Source: Micromonospora lupini (GTDB lineage: Bacteria > Actinomycetota > Actinomycetes > Mycobacteriales > Micromonosporaceae). From it: a stretch of DNA of 64,000 bases. The stretch lies in NCBI RefSeq assembly GCF_026342015.1, contig NZ_JAPENL010000002.1, positions 1,493,001 through 1,557,000 of the forward strand, in the 5' to 3' direction. The stretch's first letter is position 1. Every line of letters starts with the position of its first letter. Made by a program: the position numbers and the translations under genes. Below are positions 54,236 through 62,422 of the stretch, in pieces. The notes beneath the pieces were generated by a model. It did no database searches. It had not been told where the DNA came from and saw only the letters and a program-made list of their open reading frames with translations.

Positions 54236-55168
54236 GTGGGAGCACACCAACTTCTCTGCCAGGTCGCGGCCGGGCAGGACGGGATGGTCACCCTGGCGCA
54301 GGCGCTGCGCGCGGGTCTGACCAGGGGCCAGGTCCGGCAGTTGTGTCGGTCGGGCAGGTGGCGACGGCTGCTGCGCGGCTGCTTCGTGCCGGACGCGGAG
54401 CCGAGCGATTCGACGCTGCGGCGGGCCCGTGTCCGGGCGGCGGTCGTGGGGCTGGGCCCGGGGGCATTCGCCGTCCTCGACACGGCGTTGGAGCTGCATG
54501 GCATCGCCGGTCTACGCCGTACCCCTCTGGTCCACGTCTCGGTGCCGGTTGATCGACCTCGGCCTCAGCGTGCTCTCGCGCCGTGGCTCGTCGTACACCA
54601 GGTGACCGTGCCTCCCGGTGACATCATCGAGGTCGCGGGTGTGCGCGCGACCTCGCCGCTCTGCACGGTCTCGGACGTCATTCTCCGGGTTGACCGTTAC
54701 CCGGCCGTCTCGGTCCTTGACTCGGCCCTGAACCAGGGCCGCATCACCACCGCCCAGATGGCGGTGATCCCGAGCCTGATCGGGGGCCGACGGGGTGCGG
54801 TCGCGGCACGTGGCCATCTCGTCGAGGCGGACGGCCGGGCCCAGTCGCCGCTGGAGACACGAGCCAGGCTGCGGTGCGTGGACGGCCGGGTGCCGCCCGA
54901 CACGCTGCAATTGGAGGTACGGGACGACGATGGATATCTGCTCGGCATCGGCGACCTGGGCTGGCGCGCTCCACGGGTGATCGCCGAAGCCGACGGGCGA
55001 GACGCGCACGGCACCCCGGAGGCCGCTTTCGCGGATCGCCGACGGCAGAACCGCCTGGTCAACGCCGGCTGGACCATCCTTCGCTTCACCTGGCAGGACA
55101 CCCTCCACCCCGCGTACATCCCGCACACGGTCCGCGCGGCGATCGCGGCCGCCACTCAACGGAGGTGA
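54236..55168 (+). CDS. AbiEi-type N-terminal plus DUF559/Vsr-like C-terminal protein
   Basis: 310 residues if started at the GTG at 54236 (VGAHQLLCQVAAGQDGMVTL); the ATG at 54284 is an alternative and the frame upstream of 54236 is repeat sequence. The N-terminal winged-helix-like region (DGMVTLAQALRAGLTRGQVR, WRRLLRGCFVPD) is the AbiEi antitoxin/HTH type. The C-terminal part (GIGDLGWRAPRVIAEADGRD, AHGTPEAAFADRRRQNRLVN, AGWTILRFTWQDTLH) has the DUF559/Vsr-like endonuclease pattern with Asp and Glu-x-Asp. Such fusions are common in actinomycetes and their function is unknown. The gene is bracketed by palindrome copies 3 and 4, and its stop codon lies inside copy 4. Confidence 0.72.
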   Translation: MGAHQLLCQVAAGQDGMVTLAQALRAGLTRGQVRQLCRSGRWRRLLRGCFVPDAEPSDSTLRRARVRAAVVGLGPGAFAVLDTALELHGIAGLRRTPLVHVSVPVDRPRPQRALAPWLVVHQVTVPPGDIIEVAGVRATSPLCTVSDVILRVDRYPAVSVLDSALNQGRITTAQMAVIPSLIGGRRGAVAARGHLVEADGRAQSPLETRARLRCVDGRVPPDTLQLEVRDDDGYLLGIGDLGWRAPRVIAEADGRDAHGTPEAAFADRRRQNRLVNAGWTILRFTWQDTLHPAYIPHTVRAAIAAATQRR

Positions 55169-55223
55169 TCAAGAAGTTTGGGTCAGAGACGGGTCGATAT
55201 CTGACGCAAACTTCTTGATCACC
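55164..55223. repeat. Dispersed palindromic element, copy 4
   Basis: 22-base arms GGTGATCAAGAAGTTTGGGT(CA) (55164-55185) and TGACGCAAACTTCTTGATCA(CC) (55202-55223), one mismatch, with a 16-base loop GAGACGGGTCGATATC. The left arm contains the stop codon (TGA at 55166-55168) of the AbiEi-like gene. Confidence 0.9.
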
Positions 55224-55278
55224 GGCGCTCTGGACGGAGGTGGGGGCGCGGGTGCGGTGGACAGTAGGATGTTTGGTT

Positions 55279-56529
55279 GTGCGGGTTCTTTTGGTGGGTG
55301 GTGGGGGGCGGGAGCATGCGCTCGCCCTTGGGCTGGTTGCCGATCCGGCTGTTTCGGCGCTGATTGCCGCGCCTGGTAACCCGGGCATCGCCTCGGTGGC
55401 CGAGGTGCGAGCCGCGAATGCCTCCGATCCGGCCGCGGTGGCCGCGTTGGCGGTGGAGACCGCCGCTGACCTGGTGGTGATCGGGCCGGAGGCGCCGCTC
55501 GTGGCCGGTGTCGCCGACGCGGTACGCGCCAAGGGCATCGCCGTGTTCGGCCCGTCGGCCGAGGCCGCCCAGTTGGAGGGCTCGAAGGCGTTCGCCAAGG
55601 ACGTGATGACCGCCGCCGGTGTGCCTACCGCCCGGGCGTACGTCTGCACGGACGAGGAGAGCACCGCGCGAGCGCTTGACGAGTTGGGCACCCCGTACGT
55701 GGTGAAGGACGACGGTCTGGCCGCCGGCAAGGGCGTCGTGGTGACCGACGACCGGTCCGCCGCGTTGGCGCACGCCGCGGAGTGCGGCCGGGTCGTGGTC
55801 GAGGAGTTCCTCGACGGCCCGGAGGTCAGCCTGTTCGTGGTCACCGACGGCGAGGCGGCGCTGCCGCTGCTGCCCGCACAGGATTTCAAGCGGATCGGCG
55901 ACGGCGACACCGGCCCGAACACGGGCGGCATGGGCGCGTACGCGCCGCTGCCCTGGGCCCCGTCCGACCTGGTGGACGACGTGATGCGCGACGTGGTCCA
56001 CCCGACCCTCGCGGAGATGCGCCGCCGGGGAAACCCGTTCGCGGGCCTGCTCTACGTGGGCCTCGCGATGACGGCCACCGGCCCCCGGGTGATCGAGTTC
56101 AACGCGCGCTTCGGTGACCCGGAGACCCAGGTCGTGCTCGCCCTGCTGGAGACCCCGCTGGGTGGGCTGTTGCACGCGGCGGCCACCGGCACGCTGGCCG
56201 AGCACCCGCCGCTGCGGTGGCGGGACGGCAGCGCGGTCACCGTGGTGCTCGCCGCGCAGGGCTATCCGGCGGCGCCGCGTACCGGCGATGTGATCACCGG
56301 CGCGGATCGGCCGGGCATCATCCACGCGGGCACCGCCCGCCGGGCCGGCGACGGCGCGTTGCTGTCCGCCGGCGGCCGGGTCCTCTGCGGTACGGCCACC
56401 GGCCCCGACCTGGCGACCGCCCGGGATGCGGCGTACGCGCTGCTGGACGGGGTGGAGCTGGCCGGCTCGCAGCACCGCACCGACATCGCCGCAGCCGCGA
56501 TCGACGGCCGGATCACGATTCCCAGCTGA
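55279..56529 (+). CDS. purD: Phosphoribosylamine-glycine ligase
   Basis: 416 residues from the GTG at 55279 (VRVLLVGGGGREHALALGLV), with AGGA upstream. ATP-grasp features: IGPEAPLVAGVADAVRAKGI, EGSKAFAKDVMTAAGVPTAR, TPYVVKDDGLAAGKGVVVTD, VVEEFLDGPEVSLFVVTDGE, NTGGMGAYAP and FNARFGDPETQVVL. It forms glycinamide ribonucleotide in de novo purine synthesis. Palindrome copy 4 lies 56 bases upstream. purA is one gene away. Confidence 0.96.
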   Translation: MRVLLVGGGGREHALALGLVADPAVSALIAAPGNPGIASVAEVRAANASDPAAVAALAVETAADLVVIGPEAPLVAGVADAVRAKGIAVFGPSAEAAQLEGSKAFAKDVMTAAGVPTARAYVCTDEESTARALDELGTPYVVKDDGLAAGKGVVVTDDRSAALAHAAECGRVVVEEFLDGPEVSLFVVTDGEAALPLLPAQDFKRIGDGDTGPNTGGMGAYAPLPWAPSDLVDDVMRDVVHPTLAEMRRRGNPFAGLLYVGLAMTATGPRVIEFNARFGDPETQVVLALLETPLGGLLHAAATGTLAEHPPLRWRDGSAVTVVLAAQGYPAAPRTGDVITGADRPGIIHAGTARRAGDGALLSAGGRVLCGTATGPDLATARDAAYALLDGVELAGSQHRTDIAAAAIDGRITIPS

Positions 56530-56752
56530 TTCCGGGCAACCCCCGCCCGTCCCGCCTCCGTTTGAGCGGTGAGATGAGGGGGTGGCGGTCTGCGGGTCGA
56601 CGTCGATGGCAATACCGAGGCCGACAAAGGGTCTTCGAGCCTCACAGCTTGCTGACAACTCTTCGTGATCCTTGCTGCGCGTTCACGCTCGGCGTGGTGC
56701 GGCGAGGTACAGCTCGCTCAGCCGTGCTTTTCGCGGTATCGCTGAGTGGTGC

Positions 56753-58315
56753 TCAGCCGTAGTAGCGGCGTAGTTCCCGGGCGAGCACCTTGCCGGTGGC
56801 GTTGCGGGGTAGGTACTTCACCAACACCACGTCCCGGGGTACGGAGAACCGGGCCAGGTAGTGCCGGACGTACTCACGGACCGCCTCGGGGTCGAGGGTC
56901 TCGCCGGGGTGCAGGGCGAGGAACGCGGCCAGTCGCTGGCCGTACTCGGGGTCGGGTACGCCGATCACGGCGGCCTCGCGTACCTGCGGTAGTTGGGCGA
57001 GCAGGTCCTCCACCTCGGACGGGAAGACGTTCTCGCCACCCGAGACGATCATGTCGTCGGCCCGGCCGTCGACGAAGAGCAGCCCGTCGGCGTTGAGCCG
57101 GCCCAGGTCGCCGGTGTCGAGCAGGCCGTCGCGGGTCTCCCGGCTGGCACCTGAGGTGTAGCCCTCGAAGAGCATCTCGTTGCCGACGAAGATGCGGCCG
57201 ACCCGTCCTTCCGGGACCGGCTGGCCGTCGGCGTCGATTATGTCCAGGCGGGTGCCGTGCGGCGGTCGGCCGGCCGTGGTGGGTGCCTGGCGCAGGTCCG
57301 GGGGGCCGGCGATGGACGCCCAGGAGACCTCGGTGGAGCCGTAGAGGTTGTAGAGGACGTCTCCGTACACGTCCATGAACTTCGGGGCGAGCCCGCCTGG
57401 CAGAGCCGATCCGCTGACCGCGACGACCCTGAGCGGGGGGCGCGGGTCCGGTGGGGGTACTTCCAGCAGCCGTTGGAGCATCACGGGTACGGCGAAGAGG
57501 GCGTCGCAGCGGTGTGTCACCAGGGCGGCGAGCGTGGCGGCCGGGTCGAAGCGGCGGTGCAGCACGATCGTGGCCCGCAGCGCGAAGCACACCTGGAGGG
57601 CGGCGAATCCCCAGGTGTGGAAGATCGGGGCGGCGATCAGCACCCGGTCCTTGGCGTGCAGTGGGATGCGGTCGATGATGGACACGAGAGGCCCGAAACC
57701 GCTGGGTGTGGGCCGGCGGGCGCCCTTGGGCGCGCCTGTGGTGCCCGAGGTGAGCACGATGATCCGGCCGTCGCGCTCCGGTGGGTGCAGCTCGCTGGGC
57801 AGCGCTCCGGCCACCAGCTCCTCGCGGGCGCGTTCGTCGAGGCGGGGCAGCTCGGCGGGGAGGCCGAGGACCCGTTCGGCGAACTCGTCGTCGTGCACCA
57901 GCAGCCGCAGCCGTTGCTCCTCGGCGACGGTGGACAGTTGGGCGGCGGAGAGCCCGGTGTTGACCAGGACCGCGTCGACGCCGAGCAGGGTCGCCGCGAC
58001 GATGGTCTCGATCAGCCCGTGGTGGTTGCGGCACAGCACGCCGATCCGGTCGCCGGCCTGTACGCCGAGCCGGGACCGCATCGACCGGGCCATGCGTTCG
58101 GCCCGGTCGAGGAGCGTCTGGTAGGTCAGTTCGACGCCGTCCTCATCGATGATCGCCGGCCGACCGGGGTCTCGGGCGGCTGCCTGGCGTAGTTCGCCGG
58201 CGAGGCTCCACCCCCAGATGCGCAACGCGTTGAGCTGCGAGGCGATCCGGACGGGGCGGCCCGGCGTGAGCAGCCCGCGACGGGTCAGCGTGGCAACGAT
58301 GAACGGCAGGTCCAT
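56753..58315 (-). CDS. AMP-dependent acyl-CoA synthetase (FadD-like)
   Basis: 520 residues from an ATG with AGGAGG 9 bases upstream. ANL superfamily motifs: IIVLTSGTTGAPKGARRPTP (A3), YNLYGSTEVSW (A5), DGLLDTGDLGRLNADGLLFV (A7), GRADDMIVSGGENVFPSEVE (A8) and LPRNATGKVLARELRRYYG (A10 lysine). It activates a carboxylic acid, probably a fatty acid, to the CoA thioester. The acyl-CoA dehydrogenase and SCP2 genes 1 kb away fit a fatty-acid-degradation role. Confidence 0.9.
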   Translation of the reverse strand: MDLPFIVATLTRRGLLTPGRPVRIASQLNALRIWGWSLAGELRQAAARDPGRPAIIDEDGVELTYQTLLDRAERMARSMRSRLGVQAGDRIGVLCRNHHGLIETIVAATLLGVDAVLVNTGLSAAQLSTVAEEQRLRLLVHDDEFAERVLGLPAELPRLDERAREELVAGALPSELHPPERDGRIIVLTSGTTGAPKGARRPTPSGFGPLVSIIDRIPLHAKDRVLIAAPIFHTWGFAALQVCFALRATIVLHRRFDPAATLAALVTHRCDALFAVPVMLQRLLEVPPPDPRPPLRVVAVSGSALPGGLAPKFMDVYGDVLYNLYGSTEVSWASIAGPPDLRQAPTTAGRPPHGTRLDIIDADGQPVPEGRVGRIFVGNEMLFEGYTSGASRETRDGLLDTGDLGRLNADGLLFVDGRADDMIVSGGENVFPSEVEDLLAQLPQVREAAVIGVPDPEYGQRLAAFLALHPGETLDPEAVREYVRHYLARFSVPRDVVLVKYLPRNATGKVLARELRRYYG

Positions 58316-58730
58316 GCCGCAGACCTCCTAGGGGTGGTACGCGGACGGGCAGTCGATCTCCCCGCCCGTCAGGGTGTCGTCCCTTGATCATGCACTGGGC
58401 GTGGCTGGGGGCCCAGTCGGCGTCGGCGTGGGGTGACGAAGACGGCACGGATCGTGGAATCCGCTGCCCTGCGGCCCCGCAGGCCGCCGTGGTCGGCGTA
58501 ACCACGAGTCGAGTCTCGCCTGACCGTGGACCAAACAATGTAGGAGCGAATTACTGCCATTGTTGGAAATTGACACATTACTGCGTCGGTCGCGTCGAGC
58601 CGGAGCCGTTCAGTGAACATAAACAGTTCTTCCAGACCGTCCGCGTATGTTCATGAACGAAGGCCAGCGATGGAAAGGGCGTCGAGCGCTTCCATCGCCC
58701 ACGTAGCGCTTCGGAAAATTTGGAGGTTCG
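58316..58730. other. Intergenic region, 415 bp, AT-richer, before the I36-type gene
   Basis: Divergent leader of the acyl-CoA synthetase (minus) and the I36-type secreted protein (plus). No gene is supported. It includes TTGACA at 58570-58575 without a good -10 partner. An inverted repeat TGAACATA (58614-58621) / TATGTTCA (58646-58653) lies 24 bases apart and may be an operator for the downstream secreted-protein gene. Base composition is clearly lower in GC than the rest of the window. Confidence 0.5.
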
Positions 58731-59168
58731 GTGAACCTGTTGAAAATGCGTACTCTCGCCGCAGGGGCAGGAATCGTCGTAGCCGTGACCGGCTCCCTCT
58801 TCGCGATTTCCTCGCCCGCCTCGGCGGACTACGCGTGCCCGGCGCGGCAGGTGTGTTTCTTCCAGGACAAGGACGGCCACGGTAGCCCGGGCACGCTGGC
58901 GGGTCTGGTCCAGGGTGGCGGTGGCGTCGCCAACTTCTCTGATCACAAGTTCCACAACGGTGTGAACCTCAATGACCAGGCGTCCTCCGTCTTCAACAAC
59001 ACCAATCAGTACCTGGGGGTCTTCGAACACAACAACTACGGTGGGCGGTGGCAGCGGGTCAAGCCGTACGGGTGGGCCAATTTCGGGGGCGATGTCAAGA
59101 ATGACAGCGCCTCGTCCGCCCGGTTCGTCGACGAGGGATGCACGCCGGGGCCGGAGTGGTGCCTTTAG
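58731..59168 (+). CDS. Secreted peptidase inhibitor I36-like protein
   Basis: 145 residues from a GTG preceded by GGAGG. Signal peptide: basic start (MNLLKMR), hydrophobic core (TLAAGAGIVVAVTGSLFAIS), cleavage after ASA (about residue 32). The mature part begins DYACPARQVCFFQDKDGHGS and continues with NNTNQYLGVFEHNNYGGRWQ, matching the Streptomyces SMPI-type I36 family (beta/gamma-crystallin-like fold), with four cysteines for two disulfides. The family includes metalloprotease inhibitors such as SMPI; activity here is an inference. Codon use is AT-richer than its neighbours. Confidence 0.82.
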   Translation: MNLLKMRTLAAGAGIVVAVTGSLFAISSPASADYACPARQVCFFQDKDGHGSPGTLAGLVQGGGGVANFSDHKFHNGVNLNDQASSVFNNTNQYLGVFEHNNYGGRWQRVKPYGWANFGGDVKNDSASSARFVDEGCTPGPEWCL

Positions 59169-59200
59169 GCGCCCAGGTCTTATCGTCGCGACCCAGCGGT

Positions 59201-59233
59201 AGAGCGAGGGCCGGAATTCCCGGCCCTCGCTCT
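59201..59233. terminator. Terminator between the I36-type and acyl-CoA dehydrogenase genes
   Basis: Perfect 14-base arms AGAGCGAGGGCCGG and CCGGCCCTCGCTCT around a 5-base loop between two convergent genes. Confidence 0.75.
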
Positions 59234-59245
59234 GCAGTTCTACGG

Positions 59246-60460
59246 TCAGCGGATCTGCATACCGGAGATCGCCCGGGAGATGACCAGTCGCTGGATTTCG
59301 GACGTACCCTCGAAAATGGTGTAGATCTTGGCGTCGCGGTACCAGCGTTCGACGGGGTGGTCGCGGAGGAAGCCGGCCCCGCCGAGCAGCTGCACCGCCT
59401 TCTCGGTGACCGACACCGCCACTTCGCCGGCCTTGAGCTTGGACATCGAGCCCTCGCCCCCGGTGAACGGGCGGTTGTTGCGGCCCATCCAGGAGGCACG
59501 CCAGACCAGCAGCCGGGCCGCGTCGATCTCCATCCGCATGTCGGCGAGCGCGAACGCGACGGCCTGGTTCTCGATGATCGGCCGACCGAACTGGACCCGG
59601 TCCCTGGCGTAGTCCAGGGCGTACTCGTAGGCGGCCCGGGCCACGCCGAGCGCCTGCGCGCCGACAGTGGGTCGGGACAGCTCGAAGGTGCGCATCGCGG
59701 CCTGCCCGCTGGCCCGTTGACCGGAGCGGGCGCGGTCCAGGCGTTCCCGCAGGGCGTCGCGTCCGCCGAGCAGGCAGCGGCCGGGCACACGTACGTCCTC
59801 GAGGAACACGTCGGCGGTGTGTGACGCGCGCAGGCCGAGTTTGCGCAGCTTGCGGGTCGCGGCCAGGCCGGGGGTGCCGGGCGGTACGACGAACGCCGCC
59901 TGCCCCCGGGAGCCGAGCGTGGGGTCGATCGAGGCGGTGACCACGTGCACTCCGGCGATGCCGCCGTTTGTGGCGTACGCCTTCTGGCCGGTGAGCACCC
60001 ACTCGTCGGTGGCCTCGTCGTAGACGGCCCGGGTGCGCATCGCGCCGACGTCGGAGCCGGCCTCGGGTTCGCTTGTGCAGAACGCGGCGACGGCCGGGGA
60101 GTCGACGTCACCGAAGCACTGTGGCACCCACTCGACCATCTGGTCGGGGGTGCCGGCGCCGTAGATGGCGGCGACGGCGAGCGAGGTGCCGAAGATACTC
60201 AGGCCGATGCCGGCGTCACCCCAGAAGAGTTCCTCGCTGGCGATCGGCAGGGAGAGCCCGGTCGGGTCTGCCCAGCAGGTGGCGAGGAACTCGAAGCCGT
60301 AGAGGCCGACCTTGGCTGCCTCCTGGATCACCGGCCACGGGGTGTCCTCGCGTTCGTCCCACTCGGCGGCGGCCGGGCGCACGACCTCGGCGGCGAAGCC
60401 GTGCACCCAGTCGCGTAGATCCCGCTGTTCCTCGTTCAGGTCGAGCGAGAACTCAGCCAT
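59246..60460 (-). CDS. Acyl-CoA dehydrogenase
   Basis: 404 residues. Motifs: AVAAFCTSEPEAGSDVGAMR and TGQKAYATNGGIAGVHVVTA (FAD/substrate side), GQAALRERLDR region, RVQFGRPIIENQAVAFALAD and the C-terminal AKIYTIFEGTSEIQRLVISR with the catalytic glutamate in FEGTSEIQ. It oxidises acyl-CoA with ETF as acceptor. Cotranscribed with the SCP2 gene one base upstream and divergent from a TetR gene. Confidence 0.92.
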   Translation of the reverse strand: MAEFSLDLNEEQRDLRDWVHGFAAEVVRPAAAEWDEREDTPWPVIQEAAKVGLYGFEFLATCWADPTGLSLPIASEELFWGDAGIGLSIFGTSLAVAAIYGAGTPDQMVEWVPQCFGDVDSPAVAAFCTSEPEAGSDVGAMRTRAVYDEATDEWVLTGQKAYATNGGIAGVHVVTASIDPTLGSRGQAAFVVPPGTPGLAATRKLRKLGLRASHTADVFLEDVRVPGRCLLGGRDALRERLDRARSGQRASGQAAMRTFELSRPTVGAQALGVARAAYEYALDYARDRVQFGRPIIENQAVAFALADMRMEIDAARLLVWRASWMGRNNRPFTGGEGSMSKLKAGEVAVSVTEKAVQLLGGAGFLRDHPVERWYRDAKIYTIFEGTSEIQRLVISRAISGMQIR

Positions 60461-60461
60461 G

Positions 60462-60914
60462 TCAGGCCTTGGGGATGTCGAACAGGTTCGCGATGTTGGC
60501 GGCGAGGCCGAGGTCGCCCTTGGCCTTGAGCTTGCCGGTCATGAACATCATCACCGGGTTGGCGCCACCGGAGACGATCTTCAGGAACTCCACCGGGCCC
60601 ATGGTCAGGCTCAACTTCGGGTCGTGCTGCGGGGTCTCGTTCACTTCGCACTTGCCGTCGGCGATGACCACCTCGTAGGTGTCGCTGCCGCCGTCCGGAC
60701 GACCTGTGATGATCCAGTGGATGACCGCGTTGGTCGAGCCGGCCCGGTCCGCGCGGAACAGCGACGGCATCCGGCCGAACACCTCACCGAGGACCTTGCC
60801 GCGCAGGTCGCCGGCCATCACCTGGGCGATCTTGTCGTCCGGGGTGGACTTGACCAGCTGGGCGAACTCCTTGGGGCCGACGTTGGCGAAGGTGGCCGGG
60901 TCGAAGTCAGTCAT
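60462..60914 (-). CDS. SCP2 sterol-binding domain protein
   Basis: 150 residues. SCP2 fold features: AVIHWIITGRPDGGSDTYEV, VIADGKCEVNETPQHDPKLS, LTMGPVEFLKIVSGGANPVM, MFMTGKLKAKGDLGLAANIA. SCP2 domains bind acyl chains or sterols in a hydrophobic tunnel. Its stop is 1 base before the acyl-CoA dehydrogenase start, so it is translated with it and probably presents or buffers the substrate; that role is an inference. Confidence 0.88.
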   Translation of the reverse strand: MTDFDPATFANVGPKEFAQLVKSTPDDKIAQVMAGDLRGKVLGEVFGRMPSLFRADRAGSTNAVIHWIITGRPDGGSDTYEVVIADGKCEVNETPQHDPKLSLTMGPVEFLKIVSGGANPVMMFMTGKLKAKGDLGLAANIANLFDIPKA

Positions 60915-60939
60915 GAGGTGCGCCTTCCGGAAGATTTGG

Positions 60940-60969
60940 CTACTCGCGCGTAACCCTACGCACGAGTAG
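60940..60969. promoter_or_regulatory. Inverted-repeat operator for the TetR gene at 60983
   Basis: 13-base arms CTACTCGCGCGTA and TACGCACGAGTAG (12 of 13 paired) separated by 4 bases, in the 68-base divergent spacer. Size and placement fit a TetR-type operator controlling both the SCP2/acyl-CoA dehydrogenase pair and the regulator. Confidence 0.7.
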
Positions 60970-60982
60970 GTATGCTCGCAAG

Positions 60983-61621
60983 GTGTCCAGTGTCCCTGCC
61001 TTCAAGCGTCTGCCACGCGCCGTCCGCGAGCAGCAGATGCTCGACGCGGCCGTGAAGGTCTTCTCCCGGCGCGGCTTTCACGCCGCCAGCATGGACGAGA
61101 TCGCGGAGGACGCCGGCATCTCCAAGCCCATGGTGTACGCGTACCTCGGCACCAAGGAGGAACTCTTCGTCGCCTGCCTGCACCGGGAGGGCACCCGGAT
61201 GATGCAGGCCATCGCCGGTGCCGCCGCCCCCGACCTGCCGGCCGACGAACGGCTCTGGCGTGGCCTGCGGGCGTTCTTCGGCTTCGTCGGCGCGCACCGC
61301 GACGGTTGGGCGGTGCTCTACCGACAGGCCCGGGGCGAGCAGCCGTTCGCCGGCGAGCTGGCCACCATGCGGGCCCGGCTTGTCGAGGTGGTCGCCGGAA
61401 TGCTCGACCACGCGCTACGCGCCGAGGGTCGCGAGATCGCCGCCATCGACCTGGAGGTCGTCGCGTACGCCCTGGTCGGCGCAACCGAGTCGCTCGCCGA
61501 CTGGCTCGCGGACCACCCGGAGGCCGACCCGGAGAAGACTGCCACCCGGATGATGAACGTGGCCTGGCTCGGTGCCGCCCAACTCCTGCACGGCGTCACC
61601 TGGCGTCCGCCGACCGACTGA
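60983..61621 (+). CDS. TetR family transcriptional regulator of the fatty-acid genes
   Basis: 212 residues from a GTG at 60983. Helix-turn-helix: REQQMLDAAVKVFSRRGFHA, ASMDEIAEDAGISKPMVYAY, LGTKEELFVACLHREGTRMM. The C-terminal ligand domain is typical of TetR regulators of acyl-CoA metabolism. It likely represses the divergent SCP2/acyl-CoA dehydrogenase operon through the CTACTCG repeat. Its 3' end overlaps the convergent DedA gene by 26 bases. Confidence 0.9.
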   Translation: MSSVPAFKRLPRAVREQQMLDAAVKVFSRRGFHAASMDEIAEDAGISKPMVYAYLGTKEELFVACLHREGTRMMQAIAGAAAPDLPADERLWRGLRAFFGFVGAHRDGWAVLYRQARGEQPFAGELATMRARLVEVVAGMLDHALRAEGREIAAIDLEVVAYALVGATESLADWLADHPEADPEKTATRMMNVAWLGAAQLLHGVTWRPPTD

Positions 61622-62252
61622 CGGCCTCGGCGGAGACAGCGTCGCTGACCGGCTCGCCGGACCGGCGGCGGTTCCGGAGCCAACGAACCACCTCGACGAC
61701 CGCCGTCACCGTCAGGGCGAGGCCCAGACCGAGCAGGAGACCACGCAGCGGATCCTGCTCGAAGGCCAGCCCCCCGACGTAGCCGACAAGCGCCGAGTAG
61801 AGCCCCCACGAGCTGGCGGCCAGCGCGTCGAAGGCCAGGAACCGTCGCCTCGGATAGCGCACCGCACCCATGGTGAGGGTGACAGCGGTCCGGCCGCCCG
61901 GAATGTAGCGGGCCACGGTGAGGATCAGACCGCCCCGGGTGGCGATCCCCCGACGGGCCCGGTCGACGGCGGCTCGGCGTCGACCGTCGGGCGGCAGCCG
62001 GTCGAGCAGCCGCGTGCCACCGCCCCGCCCGATGGCGTACGAGATGTGGTCGCCGACCAGCGCCCCGGCGGCGGCCACCACGATCACTGCCGGCAGGTAC
62101 GGCGCTCCGGAGGCCGCGAACACCCCCGCGGTGATCACCGCCGTCTCGCTCGGCACCACCGGGAAGAAGCCGTCGAGCACCGCGATGGCGAAGATCGCCA
62201 GGTACACCCAGGGCGAGGACATCGTGTCGTGCAGCAGGTCGAGCAGATCCAT
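61596..62252 (-). CDS. DedA family membrane protein (second)
   Basis: 218 residues from the ATG at 62252 (MDLLDLLHDTMSSPWVYLAI); an in-frame ATG at 62288 would add 12 residues. DedA core: IAVLDGFFPVVPSETAVITA, GDHISYAIGRGGGTRLLDRL, LTVARYIPGGRTAVTLTMGA, FLAFDALAASSWGLYSALVG. Basic C-terminus (RWLRNRRRSGEP). A paralogue of the protein at 39068. Overlaps the end of the convergent TetR gene by 26 bases. Confidence 0.82.
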   Translation of the reverse strand: MDLLDLLHDTMSSPWVYLAIFAIAVLDGFFPVVPSETAVITAGVFAASGAPYLPAVIVVAAAGALVGDHISYAIGRGGGTRLLDRLPPDGRRRAAVDRARRGIATRGGLILTVARYIPGGRTAVTLTMGAVRYPRRRFLAFDALAASSWGLYSALVGYVGGLAFEQDPLRGLLLGLGLALTVTAVVEVVRWLRNRRRSGEPVSDAVSAEAVSRSADAR

Positions 62253-62422
62253 GGTCCCGATGCTTGTGTGGGCGGCGGCAACCGACATCGGCCAGTGGTC
62301 AGGCAGGCACCACTACTTAGGTAGCGGCCGGCCCGGACGGTGGGTAGGGGTCTTCCCCCAGCCCACCCCTGTTCGACGGCGCGGGACGGGCCAACCCGAC
62401 CGGGAAGCCCTACGCTCACCGC

